A stretch of DNA of 64,000 nt, from assembly GCA_023525715.1 (NCBI GenBank), contig CM042012.1:53993004-54057003 (forward strand), read 5' to 3'. Positions 1-10,220 of the stretch are shown here, piece after piece. Each line of letters starts with the position of its first letter. The first letter of the stretch is position 1. The stretch comes from Cichorium intybus (Eukaryota; Streptophyta; Magnoliopsida; Asterales; Asteraceae). The notes beneath the pieces were generated by a model. That model was given only the letters and a program-made list of their open reading frames with translations, was not told where the DNA came from and ran no database searches. Position numbers and translations under genes: made by a program.

Positions 1-669
1 TATCAATGAACAACTTCCTTGTAAATTATAACTCATATCTCTCCACTTCAAGATCATAGGATATTATCGTCTCAACATTGCTTGTGATAAAATCCATGAA
101 GCAATCTATTGAGCGTGGGTTTATCCAATAGTCAAATCTCTATTTCTAAGTACTCATGAATGTTGTAGCAATCCTATTGCTATGTCTAACTCCTTAGACA
201 GTCTACAAATCAATTCATGATAGTCTTGATTCAATACTTACTTCCCAAAGTATGAGCGACTGTGGACCTTTCTGAATAATTAAATTATTCGGGAAGTAAA
301 ACATGCGAAAGCGAAACATAAAGATCTGACTGGCAGCTACTCTTGTTTATTACCGAGTCTCCACAAGGTAATCACCAGGTCGGACCTTGTCATAAACTAT
401 TATCGGTTTCATGATTTTTTTTAAACTTTCAATTCTAATTTTACATCTATGTCTTTATGAACCTTACACTCTTTCCATGTATCTAAAGTATCTTATACTT
501 TTACACTTTATTGCTGATGATCCAATCGGATGCTCATCCGATAACATCTCAATATGTTATCTTGTCAATTTCTCTCCTAACTCCATTCTGGTAATGTGTA
601 CTGTGACTTCCTATGGTTCTGGGGTCTTTAGTCTACTTGACTGCACCCTAAGACTATTTCGAGGTGCCA

Positions 670-701
670 TGATGTGCCGGTGAACCACACGCGCTCCATC
701 A
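670..701 (-). other. Loop-motif hairpin, copy A distal 1
   Basis: Core GTGCCGGTGAACCACAC then GCGCTCCA, closed by TGATG/CATCA. Same motif as in the leader although it lies about 3.9 kb away in the 3' non-coding part of the element RNA. Confidence 0.6.
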
Positions 702-1035
702 GAATACCATCGAGATTCTTTAACCATCATGTCCTTTAACATCATGTCCTGACGTTACCAATTTGAAAATCTTTCAAATTAACACTATCACCATAATCAT
801 TTCCTAATGAATTCTCACTTGAGTTCAAACAATCCATCCAGTATTCCTAGCCAGACAATGTCCTGAATCCAACTTACTATGCCTTAAGCATCAAGTCATC
901 AGGATATGTTCATGACATTTTGATCGATCCAAGAACTTGTGGAACCCGATCCAATCTTATTCCAAACCCTTTCGGAATCCAAAGATTATTTATAATCCTT
1001 GTGTCATGATTTTCGAAAACTATTTCCTTTCGGAG

Positions 1036-1370
1036 ACTCTTCTCATGCATCTTGAATCTTATCAAGATCATGCTTACAATGGCTAGGTCTTGGCTGGCGA
1101 TTTCATCTATCCGATAGATGACTGTGTGAGTATGTTGCACCTTCTTAATTTCTTTCATGCCAAGTCATCACACTTTGCAATGATAAGAAAAACATTTTCC
1201 TGGGTCTATGCATCTTGAATCTCATCAAGATCATTTTGGCAGAGCCTGGATCTATCTCATAGACATTTGCAACCACCTGAGTATGCCGTATTTCTATTAA
1301 GGCTTTCATAGCGATCCGTCTCTTAACACCAAGTCATTACACTTTGTAATGAAAAGAGATGTTTCCTAGA
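1036..1370. repeat. Imperfect tandem repeat in the non-coding part of copy A
   Basis: Two diverged units of about 165 bp, each starting near ATGCATCTTGAAT followed by an ATCAAGATCA, then a GATAGATG-like segment and ending in CAAGTCATnACACTTTGnAATGA. The last part is itself a short hairpin (TCATTACA...TGTAATGA). The same pair occurs in copy B around 23445-23770. Confidence 0.5.
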
Positions 1371-1641
1371 AACAGTATGTATCCCACGTATGGGGATAGT
1401 AGATAACGGCTACTCCCACTGGCTTTGACATGGTTATAGACTATTCACAAAATCCAGGACTTATGGCACATTTTGAGAATCCAAACCTTTCTAACATTTT
1501 AATGGAAAACTTTCAGCCCTTTCTCAAAATCCAATCCTTTGGCATATTTTTGAGAATCTGAATATCCTTTCTTGCGAGATGCCTGTGGGGAAATCCCGGG
1601 CCTATTTACCTTTGTATTGGGACACTCTTTGTGAGTCCCTA

Positions 1642-1675
1642 TTAGTGTGCCGGTGATCCACACGTGCTCCACTAA
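1642..1675 (-). other. Loop-motif hairpin, copy A distal 2
   Basis: Core GTGCCGGTGATCCACAC then GTGCTCCA, closed by TTAGTG/CACTAA, with a second outer stem TTGTGAGTC against GATTCACAA. The equivalent in copy B is at 24036-24112 and has an even longer outer stem. Confidence 0.6.
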
Positions 1676-2814
1676 CGATTCACAATGTACCGTACAGTAT
1701 CCTTTCGGATTCCATCCTCTATTGAGATTACTTCTCCCTGAATCAATTACTTGATTCTGAGTATCGTCTCACTCAACCAGATGTTCTGAAGGTATGTATC
1801 TGTCCATGTTGCTTTCTTTTGATGATTCAGTTACTCCCACTGGTTTTTAGACCAGGTGTAAAATCAATCAAATTTTCACATAGACTGTGTCTCGCCCTAA
1901 GGTTCTCTTGTTTGGCAGCAACCGGGCTCACCAATGCTTCCAAGTAGTCGGATTGTAAATCCGTACCAACTATAGTGTTTTAGCAACAATCGGTATGTCA
2001 CCCCAATCATAACTACTTATGATGGTGATCAATACTACTGGTCAAGAGAATATTATGTCAGTTGTAGAACAGAAATCTGATTTCTGCTCCAAGCCTAGTG
2101 AAGACTAAAGGTCCTTTCACTTGGCTAATCCTGAACTCATTCAAGACTGTCCCAACTCCCACTGTTTCCTTAGAACATGAGTTCTTTCTAAAAGAGATAT
2201 TTTTTTAGAGTTGCAGCGGGATAGCCAATGAAACGACATTGCTGATCAGGTTCAGGCTAGTCATGAGGTTCGGAAGAACACTACAGGACCCTGGAATTTC
2301 AATGTACAAGTGGGATAATCCCAGCTTTACGTATCAGACAGTGTCTGCAAGACCTACTTAGTCTAGGATGTGGTCGGAATATGGTTTATATGGACTGACT
2401 GGTATAGTATTCAACTTATTGGAAACTAATTGGCAATGTATCTCATACATCGAGGATCGAACTGTTTCGACCAATGCTCCATTATCTTACCTAAGACACA
2501 TTATAACTATTAATGTTCTTGGAAGAGAATGAACTGTGAAACCTTTTTCTCAGTTATCGCTCAGGTTCTGTGGAACTTGTACTTCCTTTGAAGTCCTTGA
2601 ACTGTTCAAAGTTTCAATTCAATCGCTTATCCTGATAAGCGAAGTCATATTTGTCATACCGTATGATAAATATCGTGAAGTACAAACCATTGTGTTCTAT
2701 ATCAAGATTCGAGCAATACACAGCAACAGGTGTGTTCGTTGCTCTTAATCTCAATGTCCTTTTCATATTTATGTAGACTTATGACTTTGTTAACTTTGCT
2801 CAAGACTTGCAATC

Positions 2815-3065
2815 TTCAGCTGACTCTAAGTCAACTGATTCCAAAATCCTATCCTCTGGATATTTGGGTGATTCATTTCTTGCCACATGTGCTTTATAAA
2901 GAACTTAATCATTATCTGACTCTAAGTCAGATGATTCCAAAGTCCTGTCCACCTGAACCTTTGGTTGATTCATTTCTTAACACATTAAGAACTCAATTCA
3001 TCAAGTGACTCTAAGTCAAAAGATTCCAAGGTCCTGTCCAACTGGACCTTTGGTTGAATTGACTC
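2815..3065. repeat. Three short repeats with paired arms, copy A
   Basis: Three units of about 75-95 bp beginning TGACTCTAAGTCA (itself a palindrome) followed by GATTCCAAAGTCCTGTCC and a matching arm GGACCTTTGG. The arms CCAAAGTCC and GGACCTTTGG are complementary, so each unit can fold. Comparable units occur in copy B near 25240-25395. Confidence 0.5.
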
Positions 3066-3302
3066 TTATAACATTTGTATTAACAATCATAAATGACACA
3101 ATTCTTGAATCCAAATATTTTGGATCATCTTTCAAGTTATATATTCAACACATTCGTATAACATTTCAAGGACAATTTTAGACAACAGGTGTTAAAAGAA
3201 AAATGACAATTTTATTAAAACAAAATCCTTGAACAATGTAATAGACAATGTCAAAAAATGCATCTAAAGACTAATAACAATATTTCAATATCTATCTAAA
3301 CT

Positions 3303-4247
3303 TCAAAACTGCACGAGCTGGGGATCCAATCCAAATGTGCTCCTATGCGCCAGAGTCCCGTGCCTTCTTGATTCCCTGCATACAAACCAAAATGCGACTG
3401 TCACATTATGTATCAAGAAATCTTGGAACAGGAGTTTTGAGGTTTTTAGATATACCTGAGCTTTCAAAAGAGTTGGAGCGTCTTCCAATCTTTCGGTGAC
3501 TGTATCCGATTTAGCGGATTCCCAGTTTAAGACATGTCCAGTCGATCTCGACCGTTTCTTATTACGTCTCTTCACTGGACTTAATCCAGAAGTAGTTGAG
3601 TCATTGGAGCTATGCCTGTCCAAGAGTGACTCATATAAAGTCAACAGTGGACGTATTTCCATGAGGGTCTTTTTCTGGTCTTCCTTTTTATACGTCTGAA
3701 TGAACAGATCGTACTCATTAGTCAGCGAAGCGAGTAGGATGTTAACACTTTTTTCCTGACTCATGCAATAACCAAGTTTATACAATTCGCCTATGTACGC
3801 TTCAATCTGAAGAACATGCGAATCGACGCTACTTCCTGCTTTCAGCTTGCACTCTGCAAGTCTTTTGAAGATCCTGGCTCGTTCCTCTTCAACGGGTTTT
3901 TGGAACTTTTCGTCAACCAGTTGCATTAACTCATATGGCCCCAAGGATTCAAAATCCTTGCAGAACTCGGGGTCAATGGTTAATAGCATGAGGTTACGAA
4001 TCTCTTCGGATTTATCAACTAAGAGGTTATGCTTATCATAAGAACCTTTTATGATGACTTGTTCCGGTGGGACCGGGATCGGATACTCGGTGAGATGTAG
4101 CTTGCCAGCAATGCTGAGAACCAGTCTCCAATTGCGAAGCCATTCTTTACAGTTGAGGCCAGTCAGCCTTTCCATATTTGGCAGGTGCATTCTGATGCTT
4201 TCAGAAATGGGCGAAGGAGGAGAAGGAGGAGAATCGACACTTGACAT
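3303..4247 (-). CDS. Copia-type Gag (UBN2/Retrotran_gag-like) of copy A
   Basis: Uninterrupted 314-residue frame. It begins with a Pro/Ser-rich stretch, then a region with the order of conserved positions seen in Copia capsid proteins: WLRNWRLVL near residue 36, a MLLTIDPEF block near 87, the SSVDSHVLQIEAYIGELYKL helix near 140, and LLASLTNEYDLFI near 172. There is no CCHC zinc knuckle; the position after the capsid-like region instead holds a basic tail (KRRNKKRSR, about residue 225). Beyond about residue 265 the frame crosses a CAG|GTATAT and a TTTGTATGCAG|G, so an unspliced intron of about 85 nt inside the last part of the ORF is possible; the matching stretch in copy B is not open. Expected role: particle assembly and RNA packaging in the cytoplasm. 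The gag call is firm, the 3' end less so. Confidence 0.75.
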   Translation of the reverse strand: MSSVDSPPSPPSPISESIRMHLPNMERLTGLNCKEWLRNWRLVLSIAGKLHLTEYPIPVPPEQVIIKGSYDKHNLLVDKSEEIRNLMLLTIDPEFCKDFESLGPYELMQLVDEKFQKPVEEERARIFKRLAECKLKAGSSVDSHVLQIEAYIGELYKLGYCMSQEKSVNILLASLTNEYDLFIQTYKKEDQKKTLMEIRPLLTLYESLLDRHSSNDSTTSGLSPVKRRNKKRSRSTGHVLNWESAKSDTVTERLEDAPTLLKAQVYLKTSKLLFQDFLIHNVTVAFWFVCRESRRHGTLAHRSTFGLDPQLVQF

Positions 4248-4556
4248 CTATAAAAAGAAAGACAAAATTTATTAGTTTAATTTATCCTTTTAAATAATTG
4301 CCCAATATGTTATTTAATAAGGCTAGGATCCAAAATACCCCAACTATGGTGTGAAGAGGGATGCCGTAATCACAACATAATGGTCATTAAGGTAGATAAT
4401 TCACTTATCAATTTCATCTTATGAAATTCCTAGGTCTGTTGAGATTCATTGAACTATTCAATGGCATGTTTAATCTCGGATGTGCCCCACTGTTTGTGAC
4501 TGGGATGTCGAGGATCACAAACTGGATGTGAATAACCATGAAAATTAGCTTGGTAC

Positions 4557-4708
4557 TCTCGGGTTAATTATCATCTCTAATTGATGTGCCGGTAAACCAC
4601 ACACGCTCCATCAACAATGATAATACCCGGGAAACCCATCGCAACTCTTTATGAACCCCTATTGGCGTGCCGGTAAACCACACACGCTCCACCAATGTTT
4701 CATAAAGT
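4557..4708 (-). other. Two adjacent loop-motif hairpins, copy A leader
   Basis: Two copies of the core GTGCCGGTAAACCACAC followed by ACGCTCCA, at 4581-4614 and 4661-4696. The first is closed by TTGAT/ATCAA and further out by CTCGGGT..ATTATCAT against ATGATAATACCCGG. The second is closed by ATTGG/CCAAT and further out by ACTCTTTATGAAC against GTTTCATAAAGT. The core itself can form GTG-cc-GGT/ACC-a-CAC. Stems differ, loops are the same. Confidence 0.65.
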
Positions 4709-4826
4709 GCAATGTACAATTTCATGGATTAGCACCAATTCACATTTTTCCTAAAGTAACTAGATTTGGGTTTTATTAAGCTGTTCCAGTACTTTGAATA
4801 ATATCATTATACTTTTAATGAGATTA

Positions 4827-4910
4827 GGCGGTCCTATCAAACCCGTTCTGCTAACGACCCTCCACTGATCAGGCGAGCGGTGGGCGAGAGTGTTCACCCA
4901 TCAGACCGCC
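4827..4910 (-). other. GC-rich closed leader domain, copy A
   Basis: Lies between PBS and gag in the predicted RNA leader. The ends are complementary (GGCGGTC at 4827-4833, GACCGCC at 4904-4910) and enclose a GC-rich interior in an AT-rich element. About 50 nt of the interior (starting CTAACGACCC, ending GTTCACCCA) is identical in copy B at 27145-27228 although neighbouring sequence has diverged. The position fits a packaging or dimerisation signal; that role is inference. Confidence 0.6.
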
Positions 4911-5606
4911 ATTTTATAGGCAGTCTCCTTATACCCACTTTATAAACCAGCTTCGTGAATGAGGCCTACTAATGATTTGACTAACCATTTTAATCTTATA
5001 CATATAATACTAACTTCCTAATTATAATATATATAAGATGTAATTTTTTAAATCTTTAAAAAATTGTTTCTGGTTTATCTTTTAATTTATTGTCGATTTA
5101 AGCTATTAAATTTAAAATTAAATTAACCATTAAAAAACCGATTTAATTATCTTTTAATTAACCAATTAATTAAATTAATTAAATTTGATATTTTAAACCT
5201 TTTAAAATATTTCTAGATTTTATCTATTAATTTTCAGAATTAAAAACAATTTAATCGAAATTAATTAAATCCTTTTAATTATCTTTTAATTAATCAATTA
5301 ATTAAATTAATTAATTTTGCAGATAGGTGTCACAAAATAATCAAATTAATTTAAACCTATCATTATCCCCTAATTTTTGATTTTTAGGATAATAGGTTTA
5401 AGGTTTATCTATTTAAACAAGTAAAGTTACCATAAATAGAAAGCCTTCTAAACCTACCCTAAAAACACGCCAAGCAGGAGGGGAGGGGCTAGGGTTTTCG
5501 AAACCCTAACCCTAATTTTCGAATTGGCCACATTAGGGTTTAGAAACAATAAACCCTAATTTACAGGATACAGTTATAGCAATTTAACAAGAAAACAAAC
5601 CAAATA

Positions 5607-5618
5607 GCTCTGATACCA
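5607..5618 (-). promoter_or_regulatory. Primer binding site, initiator tRNA-Met type
   Basis: Plus strand GCTCTGATACCA, i.e. TGGTATCAGAGC on the minus strand, one base inside the LTR border. This matches the 3' end of plant initiator tRNA-Met used by Copia elements and fixes the element orientation as minus. Confidence 0.9.
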
Positions 5619-5619
5619 C

Positions 5620-6391
5620 TGAAAGGTTTTCTGCAACTATGAACTAAAAATCCAAAGTTCACATGCAACCTATATAGATCTAAGTTTTCTTCTAGTTAAA
5701 CATATAACAAATCCTAAAAGACCTAGAAAATATAAACTAAAAGAAAAGATTAAGAAAAACCAACCTTTAGTGAAACTTGGAAACAAAGCAACAGAAATCT
5801 CTTGCCTCAAATGCAATCACACCCTAGCTGGAGTCTTGGCCGAAAATCCTTTAGAGAGAGAGAGAGAGTCAAAATCGTAGTTTAGGGTTTGTGAGCCTCT
5901 CTATTTATAGGCTCCAAGCAGATGACCAAATAAACCTCATTTAGAGATAAATCTTTTGAATTTAAACCAAGATGAACTATTATCTTATTAATTCAAATCA
6001 TTTTATCCTCCTTATTAAAATCGAAAATATATATGTTTCCATATATAATTTTCGCTGGTCACACAGTCACTCAAACTGTCACTTACTCAACTATTGAATA
6101 ATTACAGTTTTAATCCCTGCACCTTTAATTAATTAATTTAACCACCAAATTAATTCCAGAAAAATTTCTAATTAATTATTATAGTTTCTAATTAATATAT
6201 TATCACTCAAATATATTAATAAACTATTTTTTTTAATTTCTATTGATTTATGAATCACATAATAAATCAACCTTTCTCTCTACCGGACTTTCTACCAATC
6301 CTCCAACTATGAGGGCAACCCAAATGGACTATGCTACTATTTATTAGATAAATACTAATTATTAGTCATGGCTTAGACACCTAATCCAACA
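5620..6391 (-). repeat. LTR of copy A (5' LTR in element orientation)
   Basis: About 772 bp, plus-strand ends TGAAAGG...CCAACA. It aligns along its length with the two LTRs of copy B but with many substitutions and small indels. It contains an AT-rich half with repeated TTAATTAA blocks and a short GA tract at 5853-5868. As the 5' LTR it should hold the promoter; no TATA position can be fixed. Confidence 0.8.
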
Positions 6392-6763
6392 CCTTCGAGC
6401 CCCCACCAACGAAACCACCCTTATTACCCGTTCCTTCTACTTCAGTCGGAGTATGACCCACCATAGCCTTACATGACCCAACATGATCTAGGCCTTGAGG
6501 ACAAGGCCCTTTTTCAGGATGGGAGTATAGATACGAAACTACAACCCACGTGATGAGGCACATCCTAAGAGAAGACTTAGTCTAGTTGTTAGTTTTCCAC
6601 TTTGTAGCTGATTGCATTAATCTAGGACCACGTTTCATTCATGCATGCATGTCCCTTAGTTTTAGCTTGCATAGAATCTAGAATCTTACATATATTGTAT
6701 TCAGTTTTGGAAGGGAAATTAATCAGAAAATTGTTGCAACTAGTCTGTTCTTTTCTTTTAGTA
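6392..6763. other. Unassigned sequence with a Gypsy-like tail
   Basis: Between copy A and the P450 relic. The block around 6485-6530 has GGCCTTGAGGACAAGGCC followed by GATGGGAGTATAGATACG, resembling the hairpin and polypurine tract that precede the 3' LTR of some Gypsy elements on the plus strand. No LTR pair or ORF supports it further. Confidence 0.25.
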
Positions 6764-7084
6764 TTGGAGATTGATCATCTCGAATTGATCGTATCAAGCA
6801 GCGAGATAGCAAAAGAGTGCTTTACAACAAACGACAAGGCCTTCGCAAAGTCAACCCAAGTTGATGGCAATAGAAGTCATGGGCTATAACTACGCGATCT
6901 TTGCGCTTGCTCCGTATGGAGACTACTGGCGACAGGTGCGCAAGATCATCATGCTCGAGGTTCTCTCCCCGAAACAAGTTGAGATGCTTGCACCTCTTCG
7001 AGTTTCAGAGCTTAGATCATCCATGGCAGAAATACATGAAGCTTGGGTAAAGAATAAAGAAAGTGCAAGTTCAGACATGATGAA
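6764..7084 (+). pseudogene. CYP82-like cytochrome P450 exon fragment, part 1
   Basis: Encodes, in two frames, the N-terminal portion typical of CYP82 monooxygenases: LIVSSSEIAKECFTTNDKAF (from about 6790), then after a frame change near 6855 the block MGYNYAIFALAPYGDYWRQV and KIIMLEVLS. The C-helix WRQVRK, which contacts haem propionates in P450s, is present. The reading stops at the Copia insertion at 7085 and seems to resume for about ten codons at 12206. No haem-binding Cys region, I-helix or start region is present. It is a relic, broken by at least one frameshift, a large insertion and loss of most of the gene. Confidence 0.75.
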
Positions 7085-7579
7085 TGTTATGAAAATTATT
7101 ATATCGACAATAAATAAAAAATTATACGATAAAGAAATAAATATGGACACAATGATTTAACGTGGAAAAACCCTTTCGGGAAAAAACCACGGGCACAACC
7201 GATGATAATCACTATATGAGAAAAATGAGGAGGTTACAAGATCTGGAACTGAAAAATATATATCTCTCTTTTCTTTTTAATACATAGAGCCTCACAAAAT
7301 ATATCTATGTATATATATCACTCAATGTTTTGTATGTTATCAGTTTGCAATATAATCATCCCTATATATAGAGATGAATGGCAGGAAAACATTGCCGAGA
7401 TTGTTGAAAAACAAATGTGAGCACCGTAATCAAATGTGTGCGCTGCAATTGTTGAAAGAATCATCACCTGCAAAACTCCACGTTCAAACTCAATTGGAAT
7501 TTGTTTTTTATTACTATTCATGTAGGGCCCACATGAATTATTTCATTTTCTTTTTGCTTTTTGAAGGCAATGATTCACA
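7085..7579 (-). repeat. Copia LTR, 3' copy in element orientation
   Basis: 495 bp; adjoins a purine-rich tract on the minus strand (CAAGGTGGAGAT at 7580-7591), the usual start of plus-strand synthesis. Confidence 0.93.
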
Positions 7580-7692
7580 ATCTCCACCTTGACTTTAAAA
7601 GCAATAAGTAACCAAACAACTCCACCTTGAGACGAATTTCCACTTGTAGAACTCCTCATTATAAAATCATCGTGTGCCGACAATCTTTGGAA

Positions 7693-10220
7693 TTAGATTG
7701 TCATACCAACCAAGCTTGAGCAAAGCTCAAACTTAGTTGCTGGAACCAGCTTCGTCATCATATCCGCCGGATTGTCATGAGTGCTAATCTTTTGAACTCG
7801 AATATCACCTTTGGAAATAACATCTCGAATAAAGTGATAACGTACATCAATATGTTTCGTCCTCTCATGAAACATTTGATCTTTTGTGAGATAAATAGCA
7901 CTTTGACTATCACAAAAAATCTTTGTGGGAGATGTGTCTCTACAAAGTTCATCGTATAAATTTCTTAACCAAATAGCTTCCTTACAAGCTTCAGAAATTG
8001 CCATATACTCTGCTTCAGTTGTGGATAAGGCGACAGTGTTATGTAGACTTGCCTTCCAACTCACAGCACATCCACCAATGGTAAAGACATAACATGTCAA
8101 AGATCTTCTTTTGTCCAAATCTCCAACATAATCAGAATCTACATAGCCCACCAGTCCTTCACCAGAACTTCCAAATTGTAAACATGCATTGGAAGTACCG
8201 CATAAATATCTAAGAATCCATTGAACACCTTTCCAATGTTTTTTTCCTGGGTTAGCCATATATCTGCTAACAACACTTAAAGCGTGAGATAAATAAGGGC
8301 GAGAACATACCATGGCATACATTACAGAACCAACTGCACTAGAATACGGAACTTTTGCCATGTTGTTAATTTCATCATCTGTCTTTGGACAATATGCTGA
8401 AGACAGTTTGAAATGTGCAGCTAACGGAGTACTCACTGGCTTGGCTTTATGCATGTTGAATCTTTGAAGAACTTTCTCAATATACCTCTTTTGACTTAGG
8501 TATAGTTTTCCATGCTGTCTGTTATGAGTAATTTCCATACCAAAAATTTTCTTGGCTGGACCTAAGTTCGTCATTTCAAACTCTTTGCTTAGTTGTGCTT
8601 TCAATTTTGCTATCTCTAGTTTATCTTTTGCAGCAATCAACATATCATCAACATAAAGAAGCAGATATATTGATGAACCATTGACTGACTTAAAATAAAC
8701 ACAACTATCATAATATGATCTTTTAAAATTATGAGATAGCATAAAAGAGTCAAACCTCTTATACCATTGCCTTGGGGACTACTTTAACCCATAAAGAGAT
8801 TTCTTCAATCTACATACCAAGTTCTCTTTTCCAGGGATAATGAAGCCTTCAGGTTGCTCCATATAAATATCTTCCTCCAATTCACCATGTAAAAATGCAG
8901 TTTTGACATCTAACTGCTCAAGCTCATAGTTATGCATGGCAACAATACTAAGTAAAGTACGAATTGAGCTATGCTTAACAACAAGAGAGAAAACATTAGT
9001 AAAATCAATGCCTGGAATTTGGCTATAGCCTTTAGCAACTAACCTTGCTTTAAATCTTGCTTCCTCATTAGGAGTAATACCTTTTTTTCTTTTGAAAATC
9101 CATTTACAGCGGATAGGCTTCTTTTCTTTTGGTAATTTCACCAAGTCCCAAGTGCCGTTTTTTTCAAGAGATTCCATTTCATCATGCATGGCAGTTATCC
9201 ATTTGTTGCTTTGTTTTGAAGTAATGGCTTCCGTGTAAGTTGAAGGTTCTTTGATACCTTCAATTTCTTCAGCAACGTTTAAAGCATAAGCAACAATATT
9301 TGCTTCTTCTATCAGTCTCTTGGGAGGATGAATGACCCTCCTAGGTCTATCAGTTGCTATAGAACGTTGTGGTTGGTGAGTAGGAGTAAGAGTAGAAGAC
9401 TCTTGCTCAACTGATTGATTTTGATCAATAGAGTTTTCTTTTTCTGGTGTATGTTCTGAGTCAACAGATTGCTCCACCTGCACACTTGTCTTTTGTTGAC
9501 TCTCAACAGGAATATTATTAGGAGAATCTTTATGTAGCATAGCTGATTCATTAAATACTACATTTCTACTAATCACGACCTTTTTAGTTTCAGGACACCA
9601 TAACTTATATCCTTTCACACCAGACTTGTAACCAAGAAAGATACATTTAATTGCCCTAGGCTCTAATTTTCCATTATCAACGTGAGCATAAGCACGGCAA
9701 CCAAAAATTCTTAAATCTGAATAATTTGCTGGGGAGCCAGACCATACCTCAATAGGAGTCTTCTTATCAAGTGGAATAGAAGGTGACATGTTAATTAGAT
9801 AACATGCAGTAGAAGCAGCTTCTGCCCAAAAACGCTTAGATAATCCTGCATTAGATAACATACAACGGGCTTTTGAAATAATGGTTCTGTTCGTACGTTC
9901 AGCTACACCATTTTGTTGAGGTCTGTAAGAAACGATGTAGTGTCTAACAATTCCTTCTAGTTTACAATATGAATTAAATTCATTTGAACAAAACTCCATA
10001 CCATTATCTGTGCGAAGCTTTTTGACCTTCTTACCGGTCTGGTTTTCCACCATGACTTTCCATTCTTTGAATGCAGAGAATGCTTCAGATTTAAGCTTCA
10101 AGAAATATGGCCAAACTCTTCTTGAATAATTATCAATAATTGTCAACATATAACGAGTACCTCCTAGTGATGCTTCTTGAGATGGTCCCCATAAATCAGC
10201 ATGTACATACTGTTAAATTT
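7693..10220 (-). pseudogene. Copia Pol: integrase, reverse transcriptase, RNase H (frameshift plus internal stop)
   Basis: Continues gag-pol in a shifted frame. Integrase core: IIDNYSRR, RTDNGMEF and ERTNRTI supply the D, D and E positions. Reverse transcriptase begins near 9100 (KWIFKRK, ARLVAKGYSQ) with YLLLYVDDMLIA at about 8650. RNase H follows (VDSDYVGDLDKRRSL, LSTTEAEYMAISEA, HIDVRYHFIRD). A TAG at about 8776 lies in an otherwise continuous frame, where relatives have Gln; this and the frame change near 10215 are the only breaks noticed. Sequence otherwise ends normally next to the polypurine tract. Confidence 0.9.

Larger units (their letters stand above)
1..6391 (-). mobile_element. 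Gag-only non-autonomous LTR retrotransposon, copy A (left part outside window)
   Basis: Read on the minus strand: LTR at 5620-6391, a primer binding site complementary to initiator tRNA-Met at 5607-5618, a long leader, one gag-like ORF (3303-4247), then more than 3 kb of non-coding sequence leaving the window. Position 1 aligns with about 22413 of copy B, so the 3' LTR and roughly 440 bp of interior lie outside. No protease, integrase, reverse transcriptase or RNase H is visible in any frame, so the element should depend on enzymes supplied in trans. The non-coding part is rich in short inverted repeats that recur in copy B. The LTR ends match Copia usage (TGTTGG...CA on the minus strand). 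Family placement as a LARD-like Copia relative is inference from PBS, LTR ends and gag type. Confidence 0.85.

Noticed and set aside
4864..4910. GGGCGAGAGT match to plant 5S rRNA, hinting at a 5S-derived element
   Set aside because: Only ten bases match in the same order; the neighbouring similarity (CACCCATC) is in the opposite orientation and promoter boxes of 5S genes are missing.
5607..5618. Possible tRNA gene fragments at the GCTCTGATACCA sites (also 11697, 27902, 62477)
   Set aside because: They are 12-base primer binding sites beside LTRs; no cloverleaf surrounds them.
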